Below are positions 8,281-16,703 of a stretch of 52,121 nucleotides of DNA, in pieces (positions within the stretch are counted from its first letter, which is position 1; every line of letters starts with the position of its first letter). Source of the stretch: Acidimicrobiaceae bacterium. GTDB lineage: Bacteria; Actinomycetota; Acidimicrobiia; Acidimicrobiales; Aldehydirespiratoraceae. The translations under genes were made by a program, and so were the position numbers. Under the pieces are notes generated by a model. That model worked only from the letters and a program-made list of their open reading frames with translations, had not been told where the DNA came from and made no database searches. Location: the NCBI GenBank assembly GCA_026710865.1, contig JAPOQG010000177.1:1-52121 (forward strand), written 5' to 3'.

Positions 8281-8286
8281 ATACTA
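8281..8286 (-). promoter_or_regulatory. Candidate -10 box of the 7858-8274 gene
   Basis: On the minus strand TAGTAT is followed by CGGGCT and the GTG start at 8274. The box overlaps one copy of the 12-bp direct repeat at 8283-8314. Confidence 0.5.
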
Positions 8287-8314
8287 GGGCCGCGCCACGG
8301 CCACTAGGGCCGCG
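8283..8314. repeat. Two perfect 12-bp direct repeats at a promoter
   Basis: ACTAGGGCCGCG occurs at 8283-8294 and again at 8303-8314, exactly 20 bp apart (about two helical turns). One copy overlaps the candidate -10 box of the membrane protein gene, so this may be an operator. It directly abuts the terminator hairpin at 8315-8367. Confidence 0.6.
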
Positions 8315-8367
8315 AATGCAGAAGCTGACGCCGCGTCGTGCATGACGACGCGGCGCCAGCCTGCATT
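8315..8367 (-). terminator. Long GC-rich hairpin ending the amt operon
   Basis: AATGCAG (8315-8321), a 2-nt AA bulge, then GCTGACGCCGCGTCGT (8324-8339) pairs with ACGACGCGGCGCCAGC (8345-8360) and CTGCATT (8361-8367) across a 5-nt loop. That is 23 paired positions with one G/A mismatch. It lies 20 nt past the last small gene of the minus-strand amt operon. There is no T run, as is common for high-GC actinobacterial terminators, and it could act in both directions. Confidence 0.75.
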
Positions 8368-8386
8368 GATTGGGGTGAGTCAGTCG

Positions 8387-8509
8387 TCAGAAGGCCTGGA
8401 TGGCGATGATCGTGAAGACGACCATGGCCAGGCAGATGACGACAATGGTCATCTCGATGCCCTTGTCGTGGCCCTGCTTGCCCTTGAGCTCAAACTGCTT
8501 GTTGGCCAT
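8387..8509 (-). CDS. 40-residue single-pass membrane protein, last gene of the amt operon
   Basis: A 40-residue protein: a charged N-terminus (ANKQFELKGKQGHDKG) followed by one C-terminal membrane helix (about residues 20-40). The start at 8509 is chosen because GGAGGG lies 6-7 nt upstream; an upstream extension in frame overlaps the neighbouring gene and is unlikely. It begins 1 nt after the stop of the 74-residue gene. Its position suggests an accessory or regulatory peptide for the ammonium channel, but no family is recognised. Confidence 0.72.
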   Translation of the reverse strand: MANKQFELKGKQGHDKGIEMTIVVICLAMVVFTIIAIQAF

Positions 8510-8510
8510 G

Positions 8511-8735
8511 TCAGCCCTCCGAGTTGTACTTGTCGGCGAGCCGGTCGGCCGCTGCGTTGAGGAGCTTGTCCTCACGGGCGGTGATCATCACGGCCATGAG
8601 CACCGAGATGGCGATGCCGATGATGGCCAAGACCACCGAGGCCGTGTTGCCGCCGGGCCCCCAGGTGAAGTACCCGGTGGTGCCGTCAGCTGCTTCCAGC
8701 GCGGCCTCCCAGCTGTCATATGGGAAGGTGTTCAT
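8511..8735 (-). CDS. 74-residue single-pass membrane protein in the amt operon
   Basis: A 74-residue protein with an aromatic, acidic N-terminal 28 residues (SWEAALEAADGTTGYFTWG), one membrane helix (about 30-52) and a charged C-terminal helix (AREDKLLNAAADRLADKYN). AGGAGG stands 5 nt before ATG 8735. The start overlaps the stop of the preceding 53-residue gene (ATGA), and the next gene begins 1 nt after its stop, so three tiny genes are translationally linked behind amt. Function unknown. Confidence 0.75.
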   Translation of the reverse strand: MNTFPYDSWEAALEAADGTTGYFTWGPGGNTASVVLAIIGIAISVLMAVMITAREDKLLNAAADRLADKYNSEG

Positions 8736-8893
8736 TCAGTCCTCCTGTTGGGTGAATGAGATCTGTCACTGCGTTGGTTGTGATGTTGCGCCTCTTGCTG
8801 AGCCCGCTTGCGCTTGCCCCAGTACCCGGCGGCGATGACCACCGCATACATGACGGCGACGGCGCCTGCGAACTGCAACCATGAGGCGGACAC
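8732..8893 (-). CDS. 53-residue single-pass membrane protein directly after amt
   Basis: A short gene starting with GTG at 8893, 6 nt after the amt stop codon, and ending in a TGA that overlaps the ATG of the next gene (ATGA). It encodes a membrane helix at about residues 5-24 (FAGAVAVMYAVVIAAGYW) followed by a strongly basic, Gln/His-rich tail (GKRKRAQQEAQHHNQRSDRS). The positive tail places the C-terminus in the cytoplasm. No separate ribosome binding site is obvious, so it probably depends on ribosomes finishing amt. It is easily missed by gene finders because of its size and GTG start. Confidence 0.65.
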   Translation of the reverse strand: MSASWLQFAGAVAVMYAVVIAAGYWGKRKRAQQEAQHHNQRSDRSHSPNRRTE

Positions 8894-8899
8894 CCGGCT

Positions 8900-10288
8900 C
8901 TAGCGGTTGGCGCCGTAGTCGCCCTGCAGGACTCCCGCAGAGACCACTTCGGTTCCGTCGGCCTCGATGATGGTCTCGTCGGCACGACCGTGCTCCGGGA
9001 AGAAGTCCATCCCGTACTCGGCCATGTCGAGACCCTCGAGCTCAACCTCGGGCGGCACCCTCAACAGGTTGAGCTTCTTGAGGATCCACGAGGCGATGTA
9101 GCCCGTGAAGAATGCCAGCGGTATCAGCGCGGTAGCTCCGACGAGCTGGCCCAGGAAGCTGGTCTCCACACCGGCCGGCCCGGTCGGGTATCCGGCTGCG
9201 AATATGCCGACGCATATCACCCCGAAGAAGCCCATCACGCCGTGGACGGTCACCGCTCCCACCGCATCGTCGATGCGGGCCTTCGTGTCGAACCAGTTGC
9301 CGACGTGGAAGGCGATCCCGGCCGAGAAGAAGGCGAGGATCAGGACCAGGTTCGGACTGTAGACGTCGGCCCCTGCCGAGACGGTCACAACGCCGGCGAG
9401 TCCTCCGGAGATGGTCCAGAAGGGATCTCCCCGCGAGAAGATGTAACCGCCGGCGAAGCCGCCCGCGAAGCCCATGGTGATGGTGTAGGTGATCGCCGAC
9501 AGCGTGGTCGGGTTGAAGTAGATGTTCGCCCATCCCGGAGTGGTGTCGGCCGTGATCGCCAAGCACGCGGCGTAGAACGCGTAGAACGCCGAGAAGATGA
9601 TCATCAGCCCCATCAGCGTCATGTGGACGTTGTGGGGTTTGAACGTTCTCGCGTTGCCTTCCGCGTCGTACCTCCCGAGCCTCGGCCCCAGGTTCAACAG
9701 CACGCCCAGTGCGAAGATGCCCGAGATGCCGTGGACCACGCCGGAGGCGGCGAAGTCGTGGTAGCCGAAGTGAACCGTCAACCAGCCTCCGTAGCTCCAG
9801 CCCCATGCCGCGGCCACGACCCACACCAGGCCGCCCATCAGGGCGGTCAGCCAGAGGTAGGCCGAGATGCGGATGCGCTCCAGCACTGCGCCCGACATGA
9901 TCGATCCGGTTGTCCAGGAGAACAGCACGAATGCCGCCCAGAACACGCCGGTGATGTTGTCGCCCAGGTTCGGTCCTGCGGAGCCGTCCCACGGGAGGCC
10001 GTAGCCGTCGCCGCAGAAGTAGAGCCCCTCAAGTCCGGCGGGGCTCGCCCCATTGGCTGACACCGTGAACTTGAGGCCCTCCTGCATGCAGAAGTACACG
10101 TACCACCCGAAGTAGTAGAACGTCGGCGTGACGACAGCAATCGTCATGATGTTCTTCATTGCCGTGGACATGATGTTCTTGCGCCGTGACACTCCGGCTT
10201 CATATGTCATGAAGCCCACGTGCAAGAACCACATGAGCGCGACAGTGAAGAAGTAGTAAGCCTCTGTGAACACAACAGCTGTGCTCAT
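8900..10288 (-). CDS. amt: Amt/MEP/Rh family ammonium transporter
   Basis: A 462-residue polytopic membrane protein of the ammonium channel family. The paired pore histidines are visible in VHGISGIFALG and in VTVHGVMGFFGV, and the family segments DDAVGAVTVHG and SWTTGSIMSGAVLERIRI are present. The N-terminus begins directly with a membrane helix (EAYYFFTVALMWFLHVGF) without a cleaved leader. The cytoplasmic tail ends EGLDMAEYGMDFFPEHG and further acidic residues. GGGGGTGA lies just upstream of ATG 10288. There is no glnK-like gene next to it; instead three tiny membrane genes follow. Given the nearby tmm/tdm genes, methylammonium or ammonium released from methylamines is a plausible cargo, but that is inference. 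Confidence 0.92.
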   Translation of the reverse strand: MSTAVVFTEAYYFFTVALMWFLHVGFMTYEAGVSRRKNIMSTAMKNIMTIAVVTPTFYYFGWYVYFCMQEGLKFTVSANGASPAGLEGLYFCGDGYGLPWDGSAGPNLGDNITGVFWAAFVLFSWTTGSIMSGAVLERIRISAYLWLTALMGGLVWVVAAAWGWSYGGWLTVHFGYHDFAASGVVHGISGIFALGVLLNLGPRLGRYDAEGNARTFKPHNVHMTLMGLMIIFSAFYAFYAACLAITADTTPGWANIYFNPTTLSAITYTITMGFAGGFAGGYIFSRGDPFWTISGGLAGVVTVSAGADVYSPNLVLILAFFSAGIAFHVGNWFDTKARIDDAVGAVTVHGVMGFFGVICVGIFAAGYPTGPAGVETSFLGQLVGATALIPLAFFTGYIASWILKKLNLLRVPPEVELEGLDMAEYGMDFFPEHGRADETIIEADGTEVVSAGVLQGDYGANR

Positions 10289-10453
10289 TGACTCACCCCC
10301 AATTCCTCTTGTCCGTTCCGACCGGTCAGGCCGGAATCCGCCAACAGTAGCACAGTCCGTGTCCCCGGTTCTCTTCGGGCCCCGCGCGGACTTTCCAGGC
10401 GTTCGCGATCCTTTCCTGAGGTTCGCGTTCGTCCGGCCTGGCCGCTCGGCCTC

Positions 10454-10867
10454 TCAGCCGTCGTCGGACTGGCTGATGTCGACCTGGCGGATCTGACCGG
10501 TCTTGGCGTCCACCCAGATCCCCGCGTGGTGAAGGAAGTCCTCGGAACTGCCCTCGGGGTCGGGGACGGTGAGCACCACGACCCACACTGGAGATGGCGG
10601 GAAGCCCTGGCGCAGCACTCTGGCCTCGACCCGGGCGGGCTCGAACCCATCCGGATGGACCGCGAGCGCGGTACGGGCCGCGGCGGTCGCCTCTGCCTCG
10701 GTTATGTCCACACCCTGGCAGCTCCCGGTCGCCAGGATCACCGCCAGCAGCACCCCGACTGCGATGAGCAGCTTGGTGCGTCCCGGCAGTCTGAGCAGCC
10801 GCACCAGGGGATTGGTCGGCCGCCCATCGGCCGGTTCAGGATCTCGCGGCGCGGGCGTCCACGGCAT
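10454..10867 (-). CDS. Membrane-anchored PepSY-like protein
   Basis: A 137-residue protein with a Pro-rich cytoplasmic start, one membrane helix (about residues 38-56, LLIAVGVLLAVILATGSC) and an extracytoplasmic domain that reads like a PepSY fold (helix EAEATAAARTAL, then strands ending AGIWVDAKTGQIRQVDIS). PepSY domains often bind or inhibit extracytoplasmic enzymes. ATG 10867 is supported by GGGAGG 8 nt upstream and overlaps the end region of the previous gene. It is the last gene of a three-gene run led by the XRE-cupin regulator. The following 165 nt up to amt hold no supportable gene. Confidence 0.65.
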   Translation of the reverse strand: MPWTPAPRDPEPADGRPTNPLVRLLRLPGRTKLLIAVGVLLAVILATGSCQGVDITEAEATAAARTALAVHPDGFEPARVEARVLRQGFPPSPVWVVVLTVPDPEGSSEDFLHHAGIWVDAKTGQIRQVDISQSDDG

Positions 10868-10869
10868 CG

Positions 10870-11097
10870 TCAGGCCTCCCGGGGCGGTCGGACCAGGAAG
10901 CGCAGGACGATGTATCCGACCACATGGGTGATGGCCACGAAGCTGATCCACCACAGCATCACCGTCAGGCGGTAGCCCCGCTCCCGGCACTCCCAGAACG
11001 TGAGTCCCACTGCCGCGGCCAGCATGATCCACAGAACGAGGTTGCTGCGGGCGCCCCCGGTCTCGCTGATCCAGTCGATGACGATCAGGAGTCCCAT
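10870..11097 (-). CDS. Small two-helix membrane protein
   Basis: A 75-residue membrane protein with hydrophobic segments at about residues 20-35 and 45-67 separated by a charged loop (WECRERGYR). It starts 4 nt after the XRE-cupin gene and its stop abuts the next gene, so the three are likely co-transcribed. No family recognised. Confidence 0.7.
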   Translation of the reverse strand: MGLLIVIDWISETGGARSNLVLWIMLAAAVGLTFWECRERGYRLTVMLWWISFVAITHVVGYIVLRFLVRPPREA

Positions 11098-11101
11098 GGC
11101 G

Positions 11102-11779
11102 TCATCCTCCGGCGGCGGTGCGCGGTTCGGTGGCCGGGTACACCTTGATGGAGATGAACCGTATAGGCAACTCGACCAGCTCGACAGGACCGTGGGCCAC
11201 CTCGCCGTGGATCTGCATGGTGTCGCCCGCGTTCAGGCGGTAGGCCGTGCCGCCGTAGCCGTAGTCGAGCGACCCCTCCAGCACATGCAGGAACTCGACG
11301 CCGGGATGCTGGTACAGCGGGAACACCCCGCCGGGCTCGGTGATGGTGGTGATCATCGGCTCGATTACTCGATTGGGGCCCCGCAGCGTGCCGAGGTCCT
11401 GGTAGAGCCGTCCCGGCCCGCCCCCCTGATGGTGGATCTCGTGGCCCTCGCCGGAGCGCACGATCACCAGGTCGTGCTCCTCGTCCAGGCCCCGGAACAG
11501 CGCAGTGACCGGCACGCGTGCCGTCGTCGCCAGCCGCACCAGCGTCGACAGGCTCGGTGCGCTCTGGCCGTGCTCGATCTTGGAGAGCATCCCCAGCGAG
11601 ATGTCGGCCTCCGCGGCGAACGTCGACATGGTCATGTTCATCGCCTGGCGCAACTCCCGGACCCGGCTCCCCACCACCCGGCACAGCTCCGCGGTGGTCA
11701 CCGGCGAGGCGAGGGCCTCGCTCAGGCGGCGATCGACAGGCTCGTCGCCTGCATCGGCGTCGGCGGCTATGGATGCCAT
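11102..11779 (-). CDS. XRE-type transcriptional regulator with C-terminal cupin
   Basis: A 225-residue regulator with a helix-turn-helix of the XRE type (about residues 36-92, including MSTFAAEADISLGMLSKIEHG) and a cupin ligand-binding domain (about 150-215, with QHPGVEFLHVLEGSLDYGYG and LNAGDTMQIHG). Such PuuR-like proteins usually repress a nearby catabolic operon and respond to its substrate. It is transcribed away from the VOC-cupin-hydantoinase-ligase genes across a 219-nt gap, which makes that operon the likely target. ATG 11779 is preceded by TAGTCT-N6, suggesting a leaderless transcript. Confidence 0.88.
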   Translation of the reverse strand: MASIAADADAGDEPVDRRLSEALASPVTTAELCRVVGSRVRELRQAMNMTMSTFAAEADISLGMLSKIEHGQSAPSLSTLVRLATTARVPVTALFRGLDEEHDLVIVRSGEGHEIHHQGGGPGRLYQDLGTLRGPNRVIEPMITTITEPGGVFPLYQHPGVEFLHVLEGSLDYGYGGTAYRLNAGDTMQIHGEVAHGPVELVELPIRFISIKVYPATEPRTAAGG

Positions 11780-11785
11780 CGACGA

Positions 11786-11791
11786 AGACTA
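11786..11791 (-). promoter_or_regulatory. Candidate -10 box of the XRE-cupin regulator gene
   Basis: Minus strand TAGTCT, then TCGTCG, then ATG at 11779. The 219-nt intergenic stretch 11780-11998 has no gene I can support and should contain the divergent operator region. Confidence 0.5.
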
Positions 11792-11998
11792 TTGCCACTG
11801 ATGGACAGTCCGCGGCGAACCGCGGCCTATTGAGGCCGGGCGGTGTCGCACGGGGCTGGTTCTCCACGAGTTCAACTGGTGCCCGGCGCGCCGGATCAAT
11901 TTGAGGCCGAGTCGACCGGAGGCCGAGCTTTGAAGCTTTGCGGTGTCGGACCTAGGGTTCAGTCGGCGCACGGACCCGGCCCCGGAGGAACAGGCGCA

Positions 11999-12472
11999 GT
12001 GATCTCAGGAATGAACCACGCTGTCCTGTATGTGCGCGACGCCCGCCGCCACCAGAGGTTCTACGCAGACGTGCTCGGCTTCACCACGGTGATCGACGGG
12101 CCCGGCGCCTACGTCTTCATGCGGGCCCCGCTCTCGGAGAACCACCACGACATCGTCTTCTTCTCGATCGGCGAGGAGGCGGGCGCCTCCCAGGCCGGCC
12201 GCAGCACGGTCGGCCTCTACCACATCGCCTGGGAGGTCGGCACCCTCGATGAGCTGGCCGAGATGCGCGAGCGGCTGGCCGCGGCCGGCGCGCTGGTAGG
12301 TCAGAGCGACCACGGACCCAACAAGAGCCTGTACGCCAAGGACCCCGACGGCCTGGAGTTCGAGGTCATGTGGCTGGTGCCCCCGCAGCACTGGGGAGAC
12401 GAGGAGCATCAAGCCATCATCCGCCCCCTCGACCTCGATGCCGACAGGGCACGGTTCGCGGCCCTCGGCTGA
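11999..12472 (+). CDS. VOC superfamily metalloenzyme (glyoxalase / extradiol dioxygenase fold)
   Basis: A 157-residue vicinal-oxygen-chelate protein. The expected metal ligands are visible: His7 in MNHAVLYV, His75 in GLYHIAWEV and Glu122 in DPDGLEFEVMW. The fold pattern and the phrase RRHQRFYADVLGF match catechol-2,3-dioxygenase-like members, though lyases, isomerases and resistance proteins share it. I chose GTG 11999 because GGAGGA lies about 9 nt upstream; a longer frame runs through non-coding-looking sequence, and ATG 12011 is an alternative. First gene of the plus-strand operon that continues to the acyl-CoA ligase. Confidence 0.85.
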   Translation: MISGMNHAVLYVRDARRHQRFYADVLGFTTVIDGPGAYVFMRAPLSENHHDIVFFSIGEEAGASQAGRSTVGLYHIAWEVGTLDELAEMRERLAAAGALVGQSDHGPNKSLYAKDPDGLEFEVMWLVPPQHWGDEEHQAIIRPLDLDADRARFAALG

Positions 12473-12547
12473 GCCGCCGGTCCCCACCCCGGGACGGAGG
12501 CCTCTCCGACACCCGACGATCTCGAGCAACGAGAAGGAGCACCGCTC

Positions 12548-12946
12548 ATGAGCATCGCCGAAGGACTCGGCAACCCGTACTGCTACTTCCTTGACGACGA
12601 CGCCTTCGTCGAGACGGCCCGTCCCGGCTTCAGGCACCGGGTCATCACCGGCGAGCACCTGCAGTTCTGCTTCTGGCGCATCGCCGGAGGGGCGGCGGGG
12701 TCGGTGCTCCACAACCACACCGAGAACGAGCAGCTCGGCATCATCATGAAGGGCAAGCTCGACTTCCGCATCGGCCCCGAGGGCGCCAACGACGAGCGCA
12801 TCGTGCTCAGCGAGGGGGACTCGTACCTGGCGCCCCGCTCGGTGTGGCACGGCGACTCGGTGTTCATTGGCGACGACACGTACGGGGAGTGCTGGATTCT
12901 CGACGTGTTCGCGCCGCCCCGGGCCGACCTGGCCACCACCGGCTGA
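12548..12946 (+). CDS. Cupin domain protein
   Basis: A 132-residue single-domain cupin. The first cupin motif is clear (VLHNHTENEQ with His55, His57, Glu61), and the second motif is RSVWHGD near residue 100. These residues normally bind Fe, Mn or Ni in small dioxygenases, isomerases or decarboxylases. AAGGAG stands about 9 nt before ATG 12548. It lies 12 nt before the hydantoinase A gene, so it probably acts on a substrate or product of that pathway. Confidence 0.85.
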   Translation: MSIAEGLGNPYCYFLDDDAFVETARPGFRHRVITGEHLQFCFWRIAGGAAGSVLHNHTENEQLGIIMKGKLDFRIGPEGANDERIVLSEGDSYLAPRSVWHGDSVFIGDDTYGECWILDVFAPPRADLATTG

Positions 12947-12958
12947 AGTCTGCTGCCC

Positions 12959-15046
12959 ATGGCCGACTGGCGGCTGGCTGTCGACATCGGGGGGACCTTC
13001 ACCGACGTCGTGCTGCTCGACGCCGAGTCGGGTCGAGTGGTGGTGGACAAGACGCTGACCACCCCGGGGGCGCCCCTCGAAGGGGTGCGCACCGGGGTGA
13101 CTGCGCTGCTGGCCAAGGCCGGCGTGGTCCCCACCGACATCACCGCGCCGATCGTGCACGCAACCACGCTGATCACGAACTCGCTGATCACCGGACGCAC
13201 AGGCCGGGCCGGGCTGGTCACCACCACCGGCTTCGGCGACACGCTGCTGATCCGCGACGAGCATCGCTATGACATGTACGACCTGCAGATCGAGTTCCCG
13301 GATCCTCCCATCGGTCGGGACCTCACCTTCGAGGTAGACGAGCGCACGTCGGCGACGGGCGCGGTGCTGGCCGAACCGGCCGACGCCGACCTCGACCGGC
13401 TGTGCTCGGAGCTCGCGGCGGCCGGGGTGGAGTCGGTGGCGGTGTGCCTGCTCAACTCCTACGTGAATCCGGCCAACGAGCAGGCGGTGGCGTCGCGCCT
13501 GCAAAGGGATCTGGGTGTTCCGGTGTGCATCTCGGCGGAGATATCGCCGCAGATCCGCGAGTACCCCCGCATGATCACCGCGGCCTGCAACGCGGCCACG
13601 ATGCCGGTCATCGGCCCCTACCTGGACGAGCTGCAGAAGTGGCTCTCGGCCGAGGGGTTCGGCGGGTCGGTGCTGATGATGCTGTCCAACGGCGGCGTGG
13701 TGTCGGCCGACGACGCGGCCCGGGGCCCGATCCGGCTGGTGGAGTCGGGACCGGCGGCGGGCGCGCTGGCCGGCAAGTGGTATGCCGACCGGCTCGGATC
13801 AGAGCGCCTGCTCTGCTTCGACATGGGCGGCACCACCGCCAAGGCCTGCCTGGTCACCGACGGCGAGCCGGCCCTCACCAACACCTTCGAGGTGGCCAGG
13901 ATCTACCGGTTCAAGAAGGGGTCCGGGTTCCCGGTGTCGGTGCCGTCGGTGGACCTGGTCGAGATCGGCGCGGGCGGGGGCTCGCTGGCCCGACTCGACC
14001 GGTTCGGCCTGCTGAAGGTGGGCCCGGAGTCCGCGGGCGCCGATCCGGGCCCGGCGTCATACGGCCGGGGCGGCACGACAGCCGCGGTGACCGACGCCGA
14101 CGTGGTGCTGGGCCTGCTCGACCCGGACGCCTTCCTGGGGGGCGACATGCCCCTCGACGGCGATGCGGCCACTGCCGCGGTGGCCGGCACCGCGGCCGGG
14201 CTCGGCCTGCCGGTGATGGACACCGCCGCCGGGATCTCCGAGGTGGTGGACCAGAACATGGCCGCCGCCGCCCGCATGCACGGCGTCGAGCAGGGCGTCG
14301 ACCTGCGCGGGGTCGCCATCCTGGCCTTCGGCGGCGCCGGACCGGTGCACGCCTGCGGTGTCGCCGACCTCCTGGAGAGCGACAGGATCATCTTCCCGCC
14401 GAACGCCAGTGTGCTGTCGGCGTTCGGGACGCTGGTGTCGCCGGTGCGGATCGATCTGGCCCGTTCCATGCCCCGGTTGTTGGGCAGCGTCGATCCCGAG
14501 GAGCGGGACGGGCTGCTGGAGGAGTTGCGCGGCGAGGGCCGCAGGGTGCTGCTGGCGGCCGGCGTGCCCGCAGCCGACGTGCGGTTCCGCTACGGGCTGG
14601 ACGCGCGCTACTCGGGGCAGGGCAACGAGATCACGGTGTGGCTGGGCTCGGGGGAGTCGTGGCCCGCCTCCGACTCCGAGGTGATCGAGGCCTTCGATGC
14701 GGAGTACCGGCGGATCTACGGGATGACCATTCCCGACGTGGAGGTGGAGGCGGTGACCTGGCGGCTCTCGGCCTATGCCGAGGAGTCCGCGGTGACGCCC
14801 GAAGTGGCCGCCGGCGCCGCGGGCGGTTCGGCGGAGCCGGTGTCGCATCGGCCCGCGGTCTTCCAGCGGGGGGCTGATCCGCTTGTGGTGCCGGTGTACC
14901 GGAGGCAGGATCTGAGCGTGGGAGCGGCGTTCGCGGGGCCGGCCATCGTGGAGGAGCGCGAGACCACCACCGTGATCCGCTCCGGGTGGCGGGCCGAGGT
15001 GGCGCCCGACGGCAGCCTCGTAGCCACCAGGAAATCGAGCGGATAG
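12959..15046 (+). CDS. hyuA: Hydantoinase/oxoprolinase family protein, A subunit
   Basis: A 695-residue ATP-dependent hydrolase or carboxylase subunit of the HyuA family. The N-terminal actin-like phosphate motif is DIGGTFTDVVLLD (residues 9-21) and the second is CFDMGGTTAKACLV (about 283-296); VHATTLITNSLITGR is also family-typical. Members include N-methylhydantoinase, 5-oxoprolinase, acetone and acetophenone carboxylases and caprolactamase, all of which couple ATP to opening of a lactam or activation of a carbonyl. The partner B subunit follows 9 nt downstream. Without a gamma subunit, a carboxylase of the acetone type is less likely than an amide-ring hydrolase. Confidence 0.9.
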   Translation: MADWRLAVDIGGTFTDVVLLDAESGRVVVDKTLTTPGAPLEGVRTGVTALLAKAGVVPTDITAPIVHATTLITNSLITGRTGRAGLVTTTGFGDTLLIRDEHRYDMYDLQIEFPDPPIGRDLTFEVDERTSATGAVLAEPADADLDRLCSELAAAGVESVAVCLLNSYVNPANEQAVASRLQRDLGVPVCISAEISPQIREYPRMITAACNAATMPVIGPYLDELQKWLSAEGFGGSVLMMLSNGGVVSADDAARGPIRLVESGPAAGALAGKWYADRLGSERLLCFDMGGTTAKACLVTDGEPALTNTFEVARIYRFKKGSGFPVSVPSVDLVEIGAGGGSLARLDRFGLLKVGPESAGADPGPASYGRGGTTAAVTDADVVLGLLDPDAFLGGDMPLDGDAATAAVAGTAAGLGLPVMDTAAGISEVVDQNMAAAARMHGVEQGVDLRGVAILAFGGAGPVHACGVADLLESDRIIFPPNASVLSAFGTLVSPVRIDLARSMPRLLGSVDPEERDGLLEELRGEGRRVLLAAGVPAADVRFRYGLDARYSGQGNEITVWLGSGESWPASDSEVIEAFDAEYRRIYGMTIPDVEVEAVTWRLSAYAEESAVTPEVAAGAAGGSAEPVSHRPAVFQRGADPLVVPVYRRQDLSVGAAFAGPAIVEERETTTVIRSGWRAEVAPDGSLVATRKSSG

Positions 15047-15055
15047 GAGCCGTTC

Positions 15056-16678
15056 ATGAGCAGCGCGGTCCGTGCCTTCGACCCTGTGGAACTGGAGATC
15101 CTGTGGCAGTCGTTGATCTCCACCGTGAACGAGCAGGCCCGGGCCCTGCAGCGGGCCGCGTTCAGCCCGATCGTGCGCGAGGCCGGCGACCTGGCCAACG
15201 CGGTGTTCGACCGCCGGGGGCGGATGGTGGCCCAGGCCGTCACCGGCACTCCCGGCCACATCAACAGCCTGGCTCTGGGTGCGGCCGCCATGCTCGAGGA
15301 GTACCCGGTGGACTCCCTGGTGCCCGGCGACGTGCTGATCACCAACGACCCCTACAAGACGGCTGGGCAGCTCCTCGACGTGACCGTTCTGGTGCCGGCC
15401 TGGCGCACGCCGGCGGCTGGCGGCCAGCCCCGGCTCATCGCCCTGTTCGGGTCGACCATCCACCACACCGACGTGGGCGGCTACGGCATCGGCGCCGGCG
15501 GCAGGGACTGCTTCGAGGAGGGGCTGTGGATCCCCATCTGCAAGCTGATGGCGGGCGACGGCGCCGGAGGCTCGCAGCGCAGTGGCGACGTCTGGAAGTT
15601 CATCCTCTCCAACGTCCGCCAACCCGATCACATGGCCGGCGACCTGCATGCCCAGATGGCGTCAGGCGAGGTGGGGGCCCAGCGGCTGGCCACGCTGTGC
15701 GACACCCACGGACTCGATGACATCGAGGGGCTGGCCGACGAGATCATCGAACGGTCCGAGGCGGCCACCCGGGCCACCATCCGCGAGCTCGACGCGGGCA
15801 CCCACGACGCGTCGGCCGTTCTGGACCTGGCCGACGGGAGCCGGGTCGACATCGTGTGCTCCATGACGGTGGATCCCGACGCCGGTGAGATCATCGTCGA
15901 CTACGAGGGCTCCAGCGATGCCAGCCCGTGGGGCATCAACGTGGTCCGCAACTACACCCACGCCTACACCACGTTCACGGTGCGCTCGGTCCTCAATCCC
16001 GACATCCCCAACAACCACGGCAGCCTGGCGCCCATCCGGATGCGGGCGCCTGAGGGATCGGTGGTGCACGCGGTGCCCCCGCAGCCGGGCACGGCCCGCC
16101 ACGTGGTCGGCATGTTCCTGCCCAACGCGCTGCTCAAGGCCCTGGCCCAGGTGAAGCCCGACGGTGCCATGGCCGAGGGCGCCGGCGCGGTGTGGACGAT
16201 GCAGGTCAACGGCCACCACGACGACGGAACTCCCTTCATCACCGCCATGTTCACCTACGCGGGCGGGGTGGGTGCCCGGGCCTCCAAGCCCGGACTCGAC
16301 GCCTGCTCGTACCCCACCGGGGTGTCGGCGGTGCCCATCGAGGTGGTCGAGGCCTCTGCTCCGGTGCGCTTCCTGCAGAAGGCGTTGCGGCCCGGCTCAG
16401 GCGGGGCGGGCGCGCAGCCCGGCGGCCTGGGCCAGGTGATCGAGTTCGAGGTGGACACCGACCGGCCCTGGCAGCTCAACGCGGTGACCAGCCGGTTGAC
16501 CGAACCGCCCCAGGGCATCTTCGGGGGCGAGCCGGGCGCTTCCGGGTCGTTCCAGGTGAACGGCGAGCCGGTCACCACCCAGACCCGCATCACGCTGCAG
16601 CCCGGCGACAGCGTGCGCCTGGAACTGCCCGGCGGTGGCGGATACGGCGAGCCGGCGGCAGATTCCTCCCTCCCCTAG
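15056..16678 (+). CDS. hyuB: Hydantoinase/oxoprolinase family protein, B subunit
   Basis: A 540-residue HyuB-type subunit, normal length for the family. Characteristic segments are GDVLITNDPYKTAGQLLDVT, IHHTDVGGYGIG (the metal-binding region), NYTHAYTTFTVRSVLNPDIP and the C-terminal glycine-rich PGGGGYGEP. It forms the second half of the ATP-dependent amidohydrolase with the gene upstream; GATAGGAG precedes ATG 15056. Cytoplasmic. Substrate cannot be read from sequence, but the cupin, VOC and acyl-CoA ligase neighbours suggest a nitrogen heterocycle is opened and the acid product activated. Confidence 0.9.
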   Translation: MSSAVRAFDPVELEILWQSLISTVNEQARALQRAAFSPIVREAGDLANAVFDRRGRMVAQAVTGTPGHINSLALGAAAMLEEYPVDSLVPGDVLITNDPYKTAGQLLDVTVLVPAWRTPAAGGQPRLIALFGSTIHHTDVGGYGIGAGGRDCFEEGLWIPICKLMAGDGAGGSQRSGDVWKFILSNVRQPDHMAGDLHAQMASGEVGAQRLATLCDTHGLDDIEGLADEIIERSEAATRATIRELDAGTHDASAVLDLADGSRVDIVCSMTVDPDAGEIIVDYEGSSDASPWGINVVRNYTHAYTTFTVRSVLNPDIPNNHGSLAPIRMRAPEGSVVHAVPPQPGTARHVVGMFLPNALLKALAQVKPDGAMAEGAGAVWTMQVNGHHDDGTPFITAMFTYAGGVGARASKPGLDACSYPTGVSAVPIEVVEASAPVRFLQKALRPGSGGAGAQPGGLGQVIEFEVDTDRPWQLNAVTSRLTEPPQGIFGGEPGASGSFQVNGEPVTTQTRITLQPGDSVRLELPGGGGYGEPAADSSLP

Positions 16679-16703
16679 ATTCTGTTCGAGCTTGTTGGTC
16701 GCT

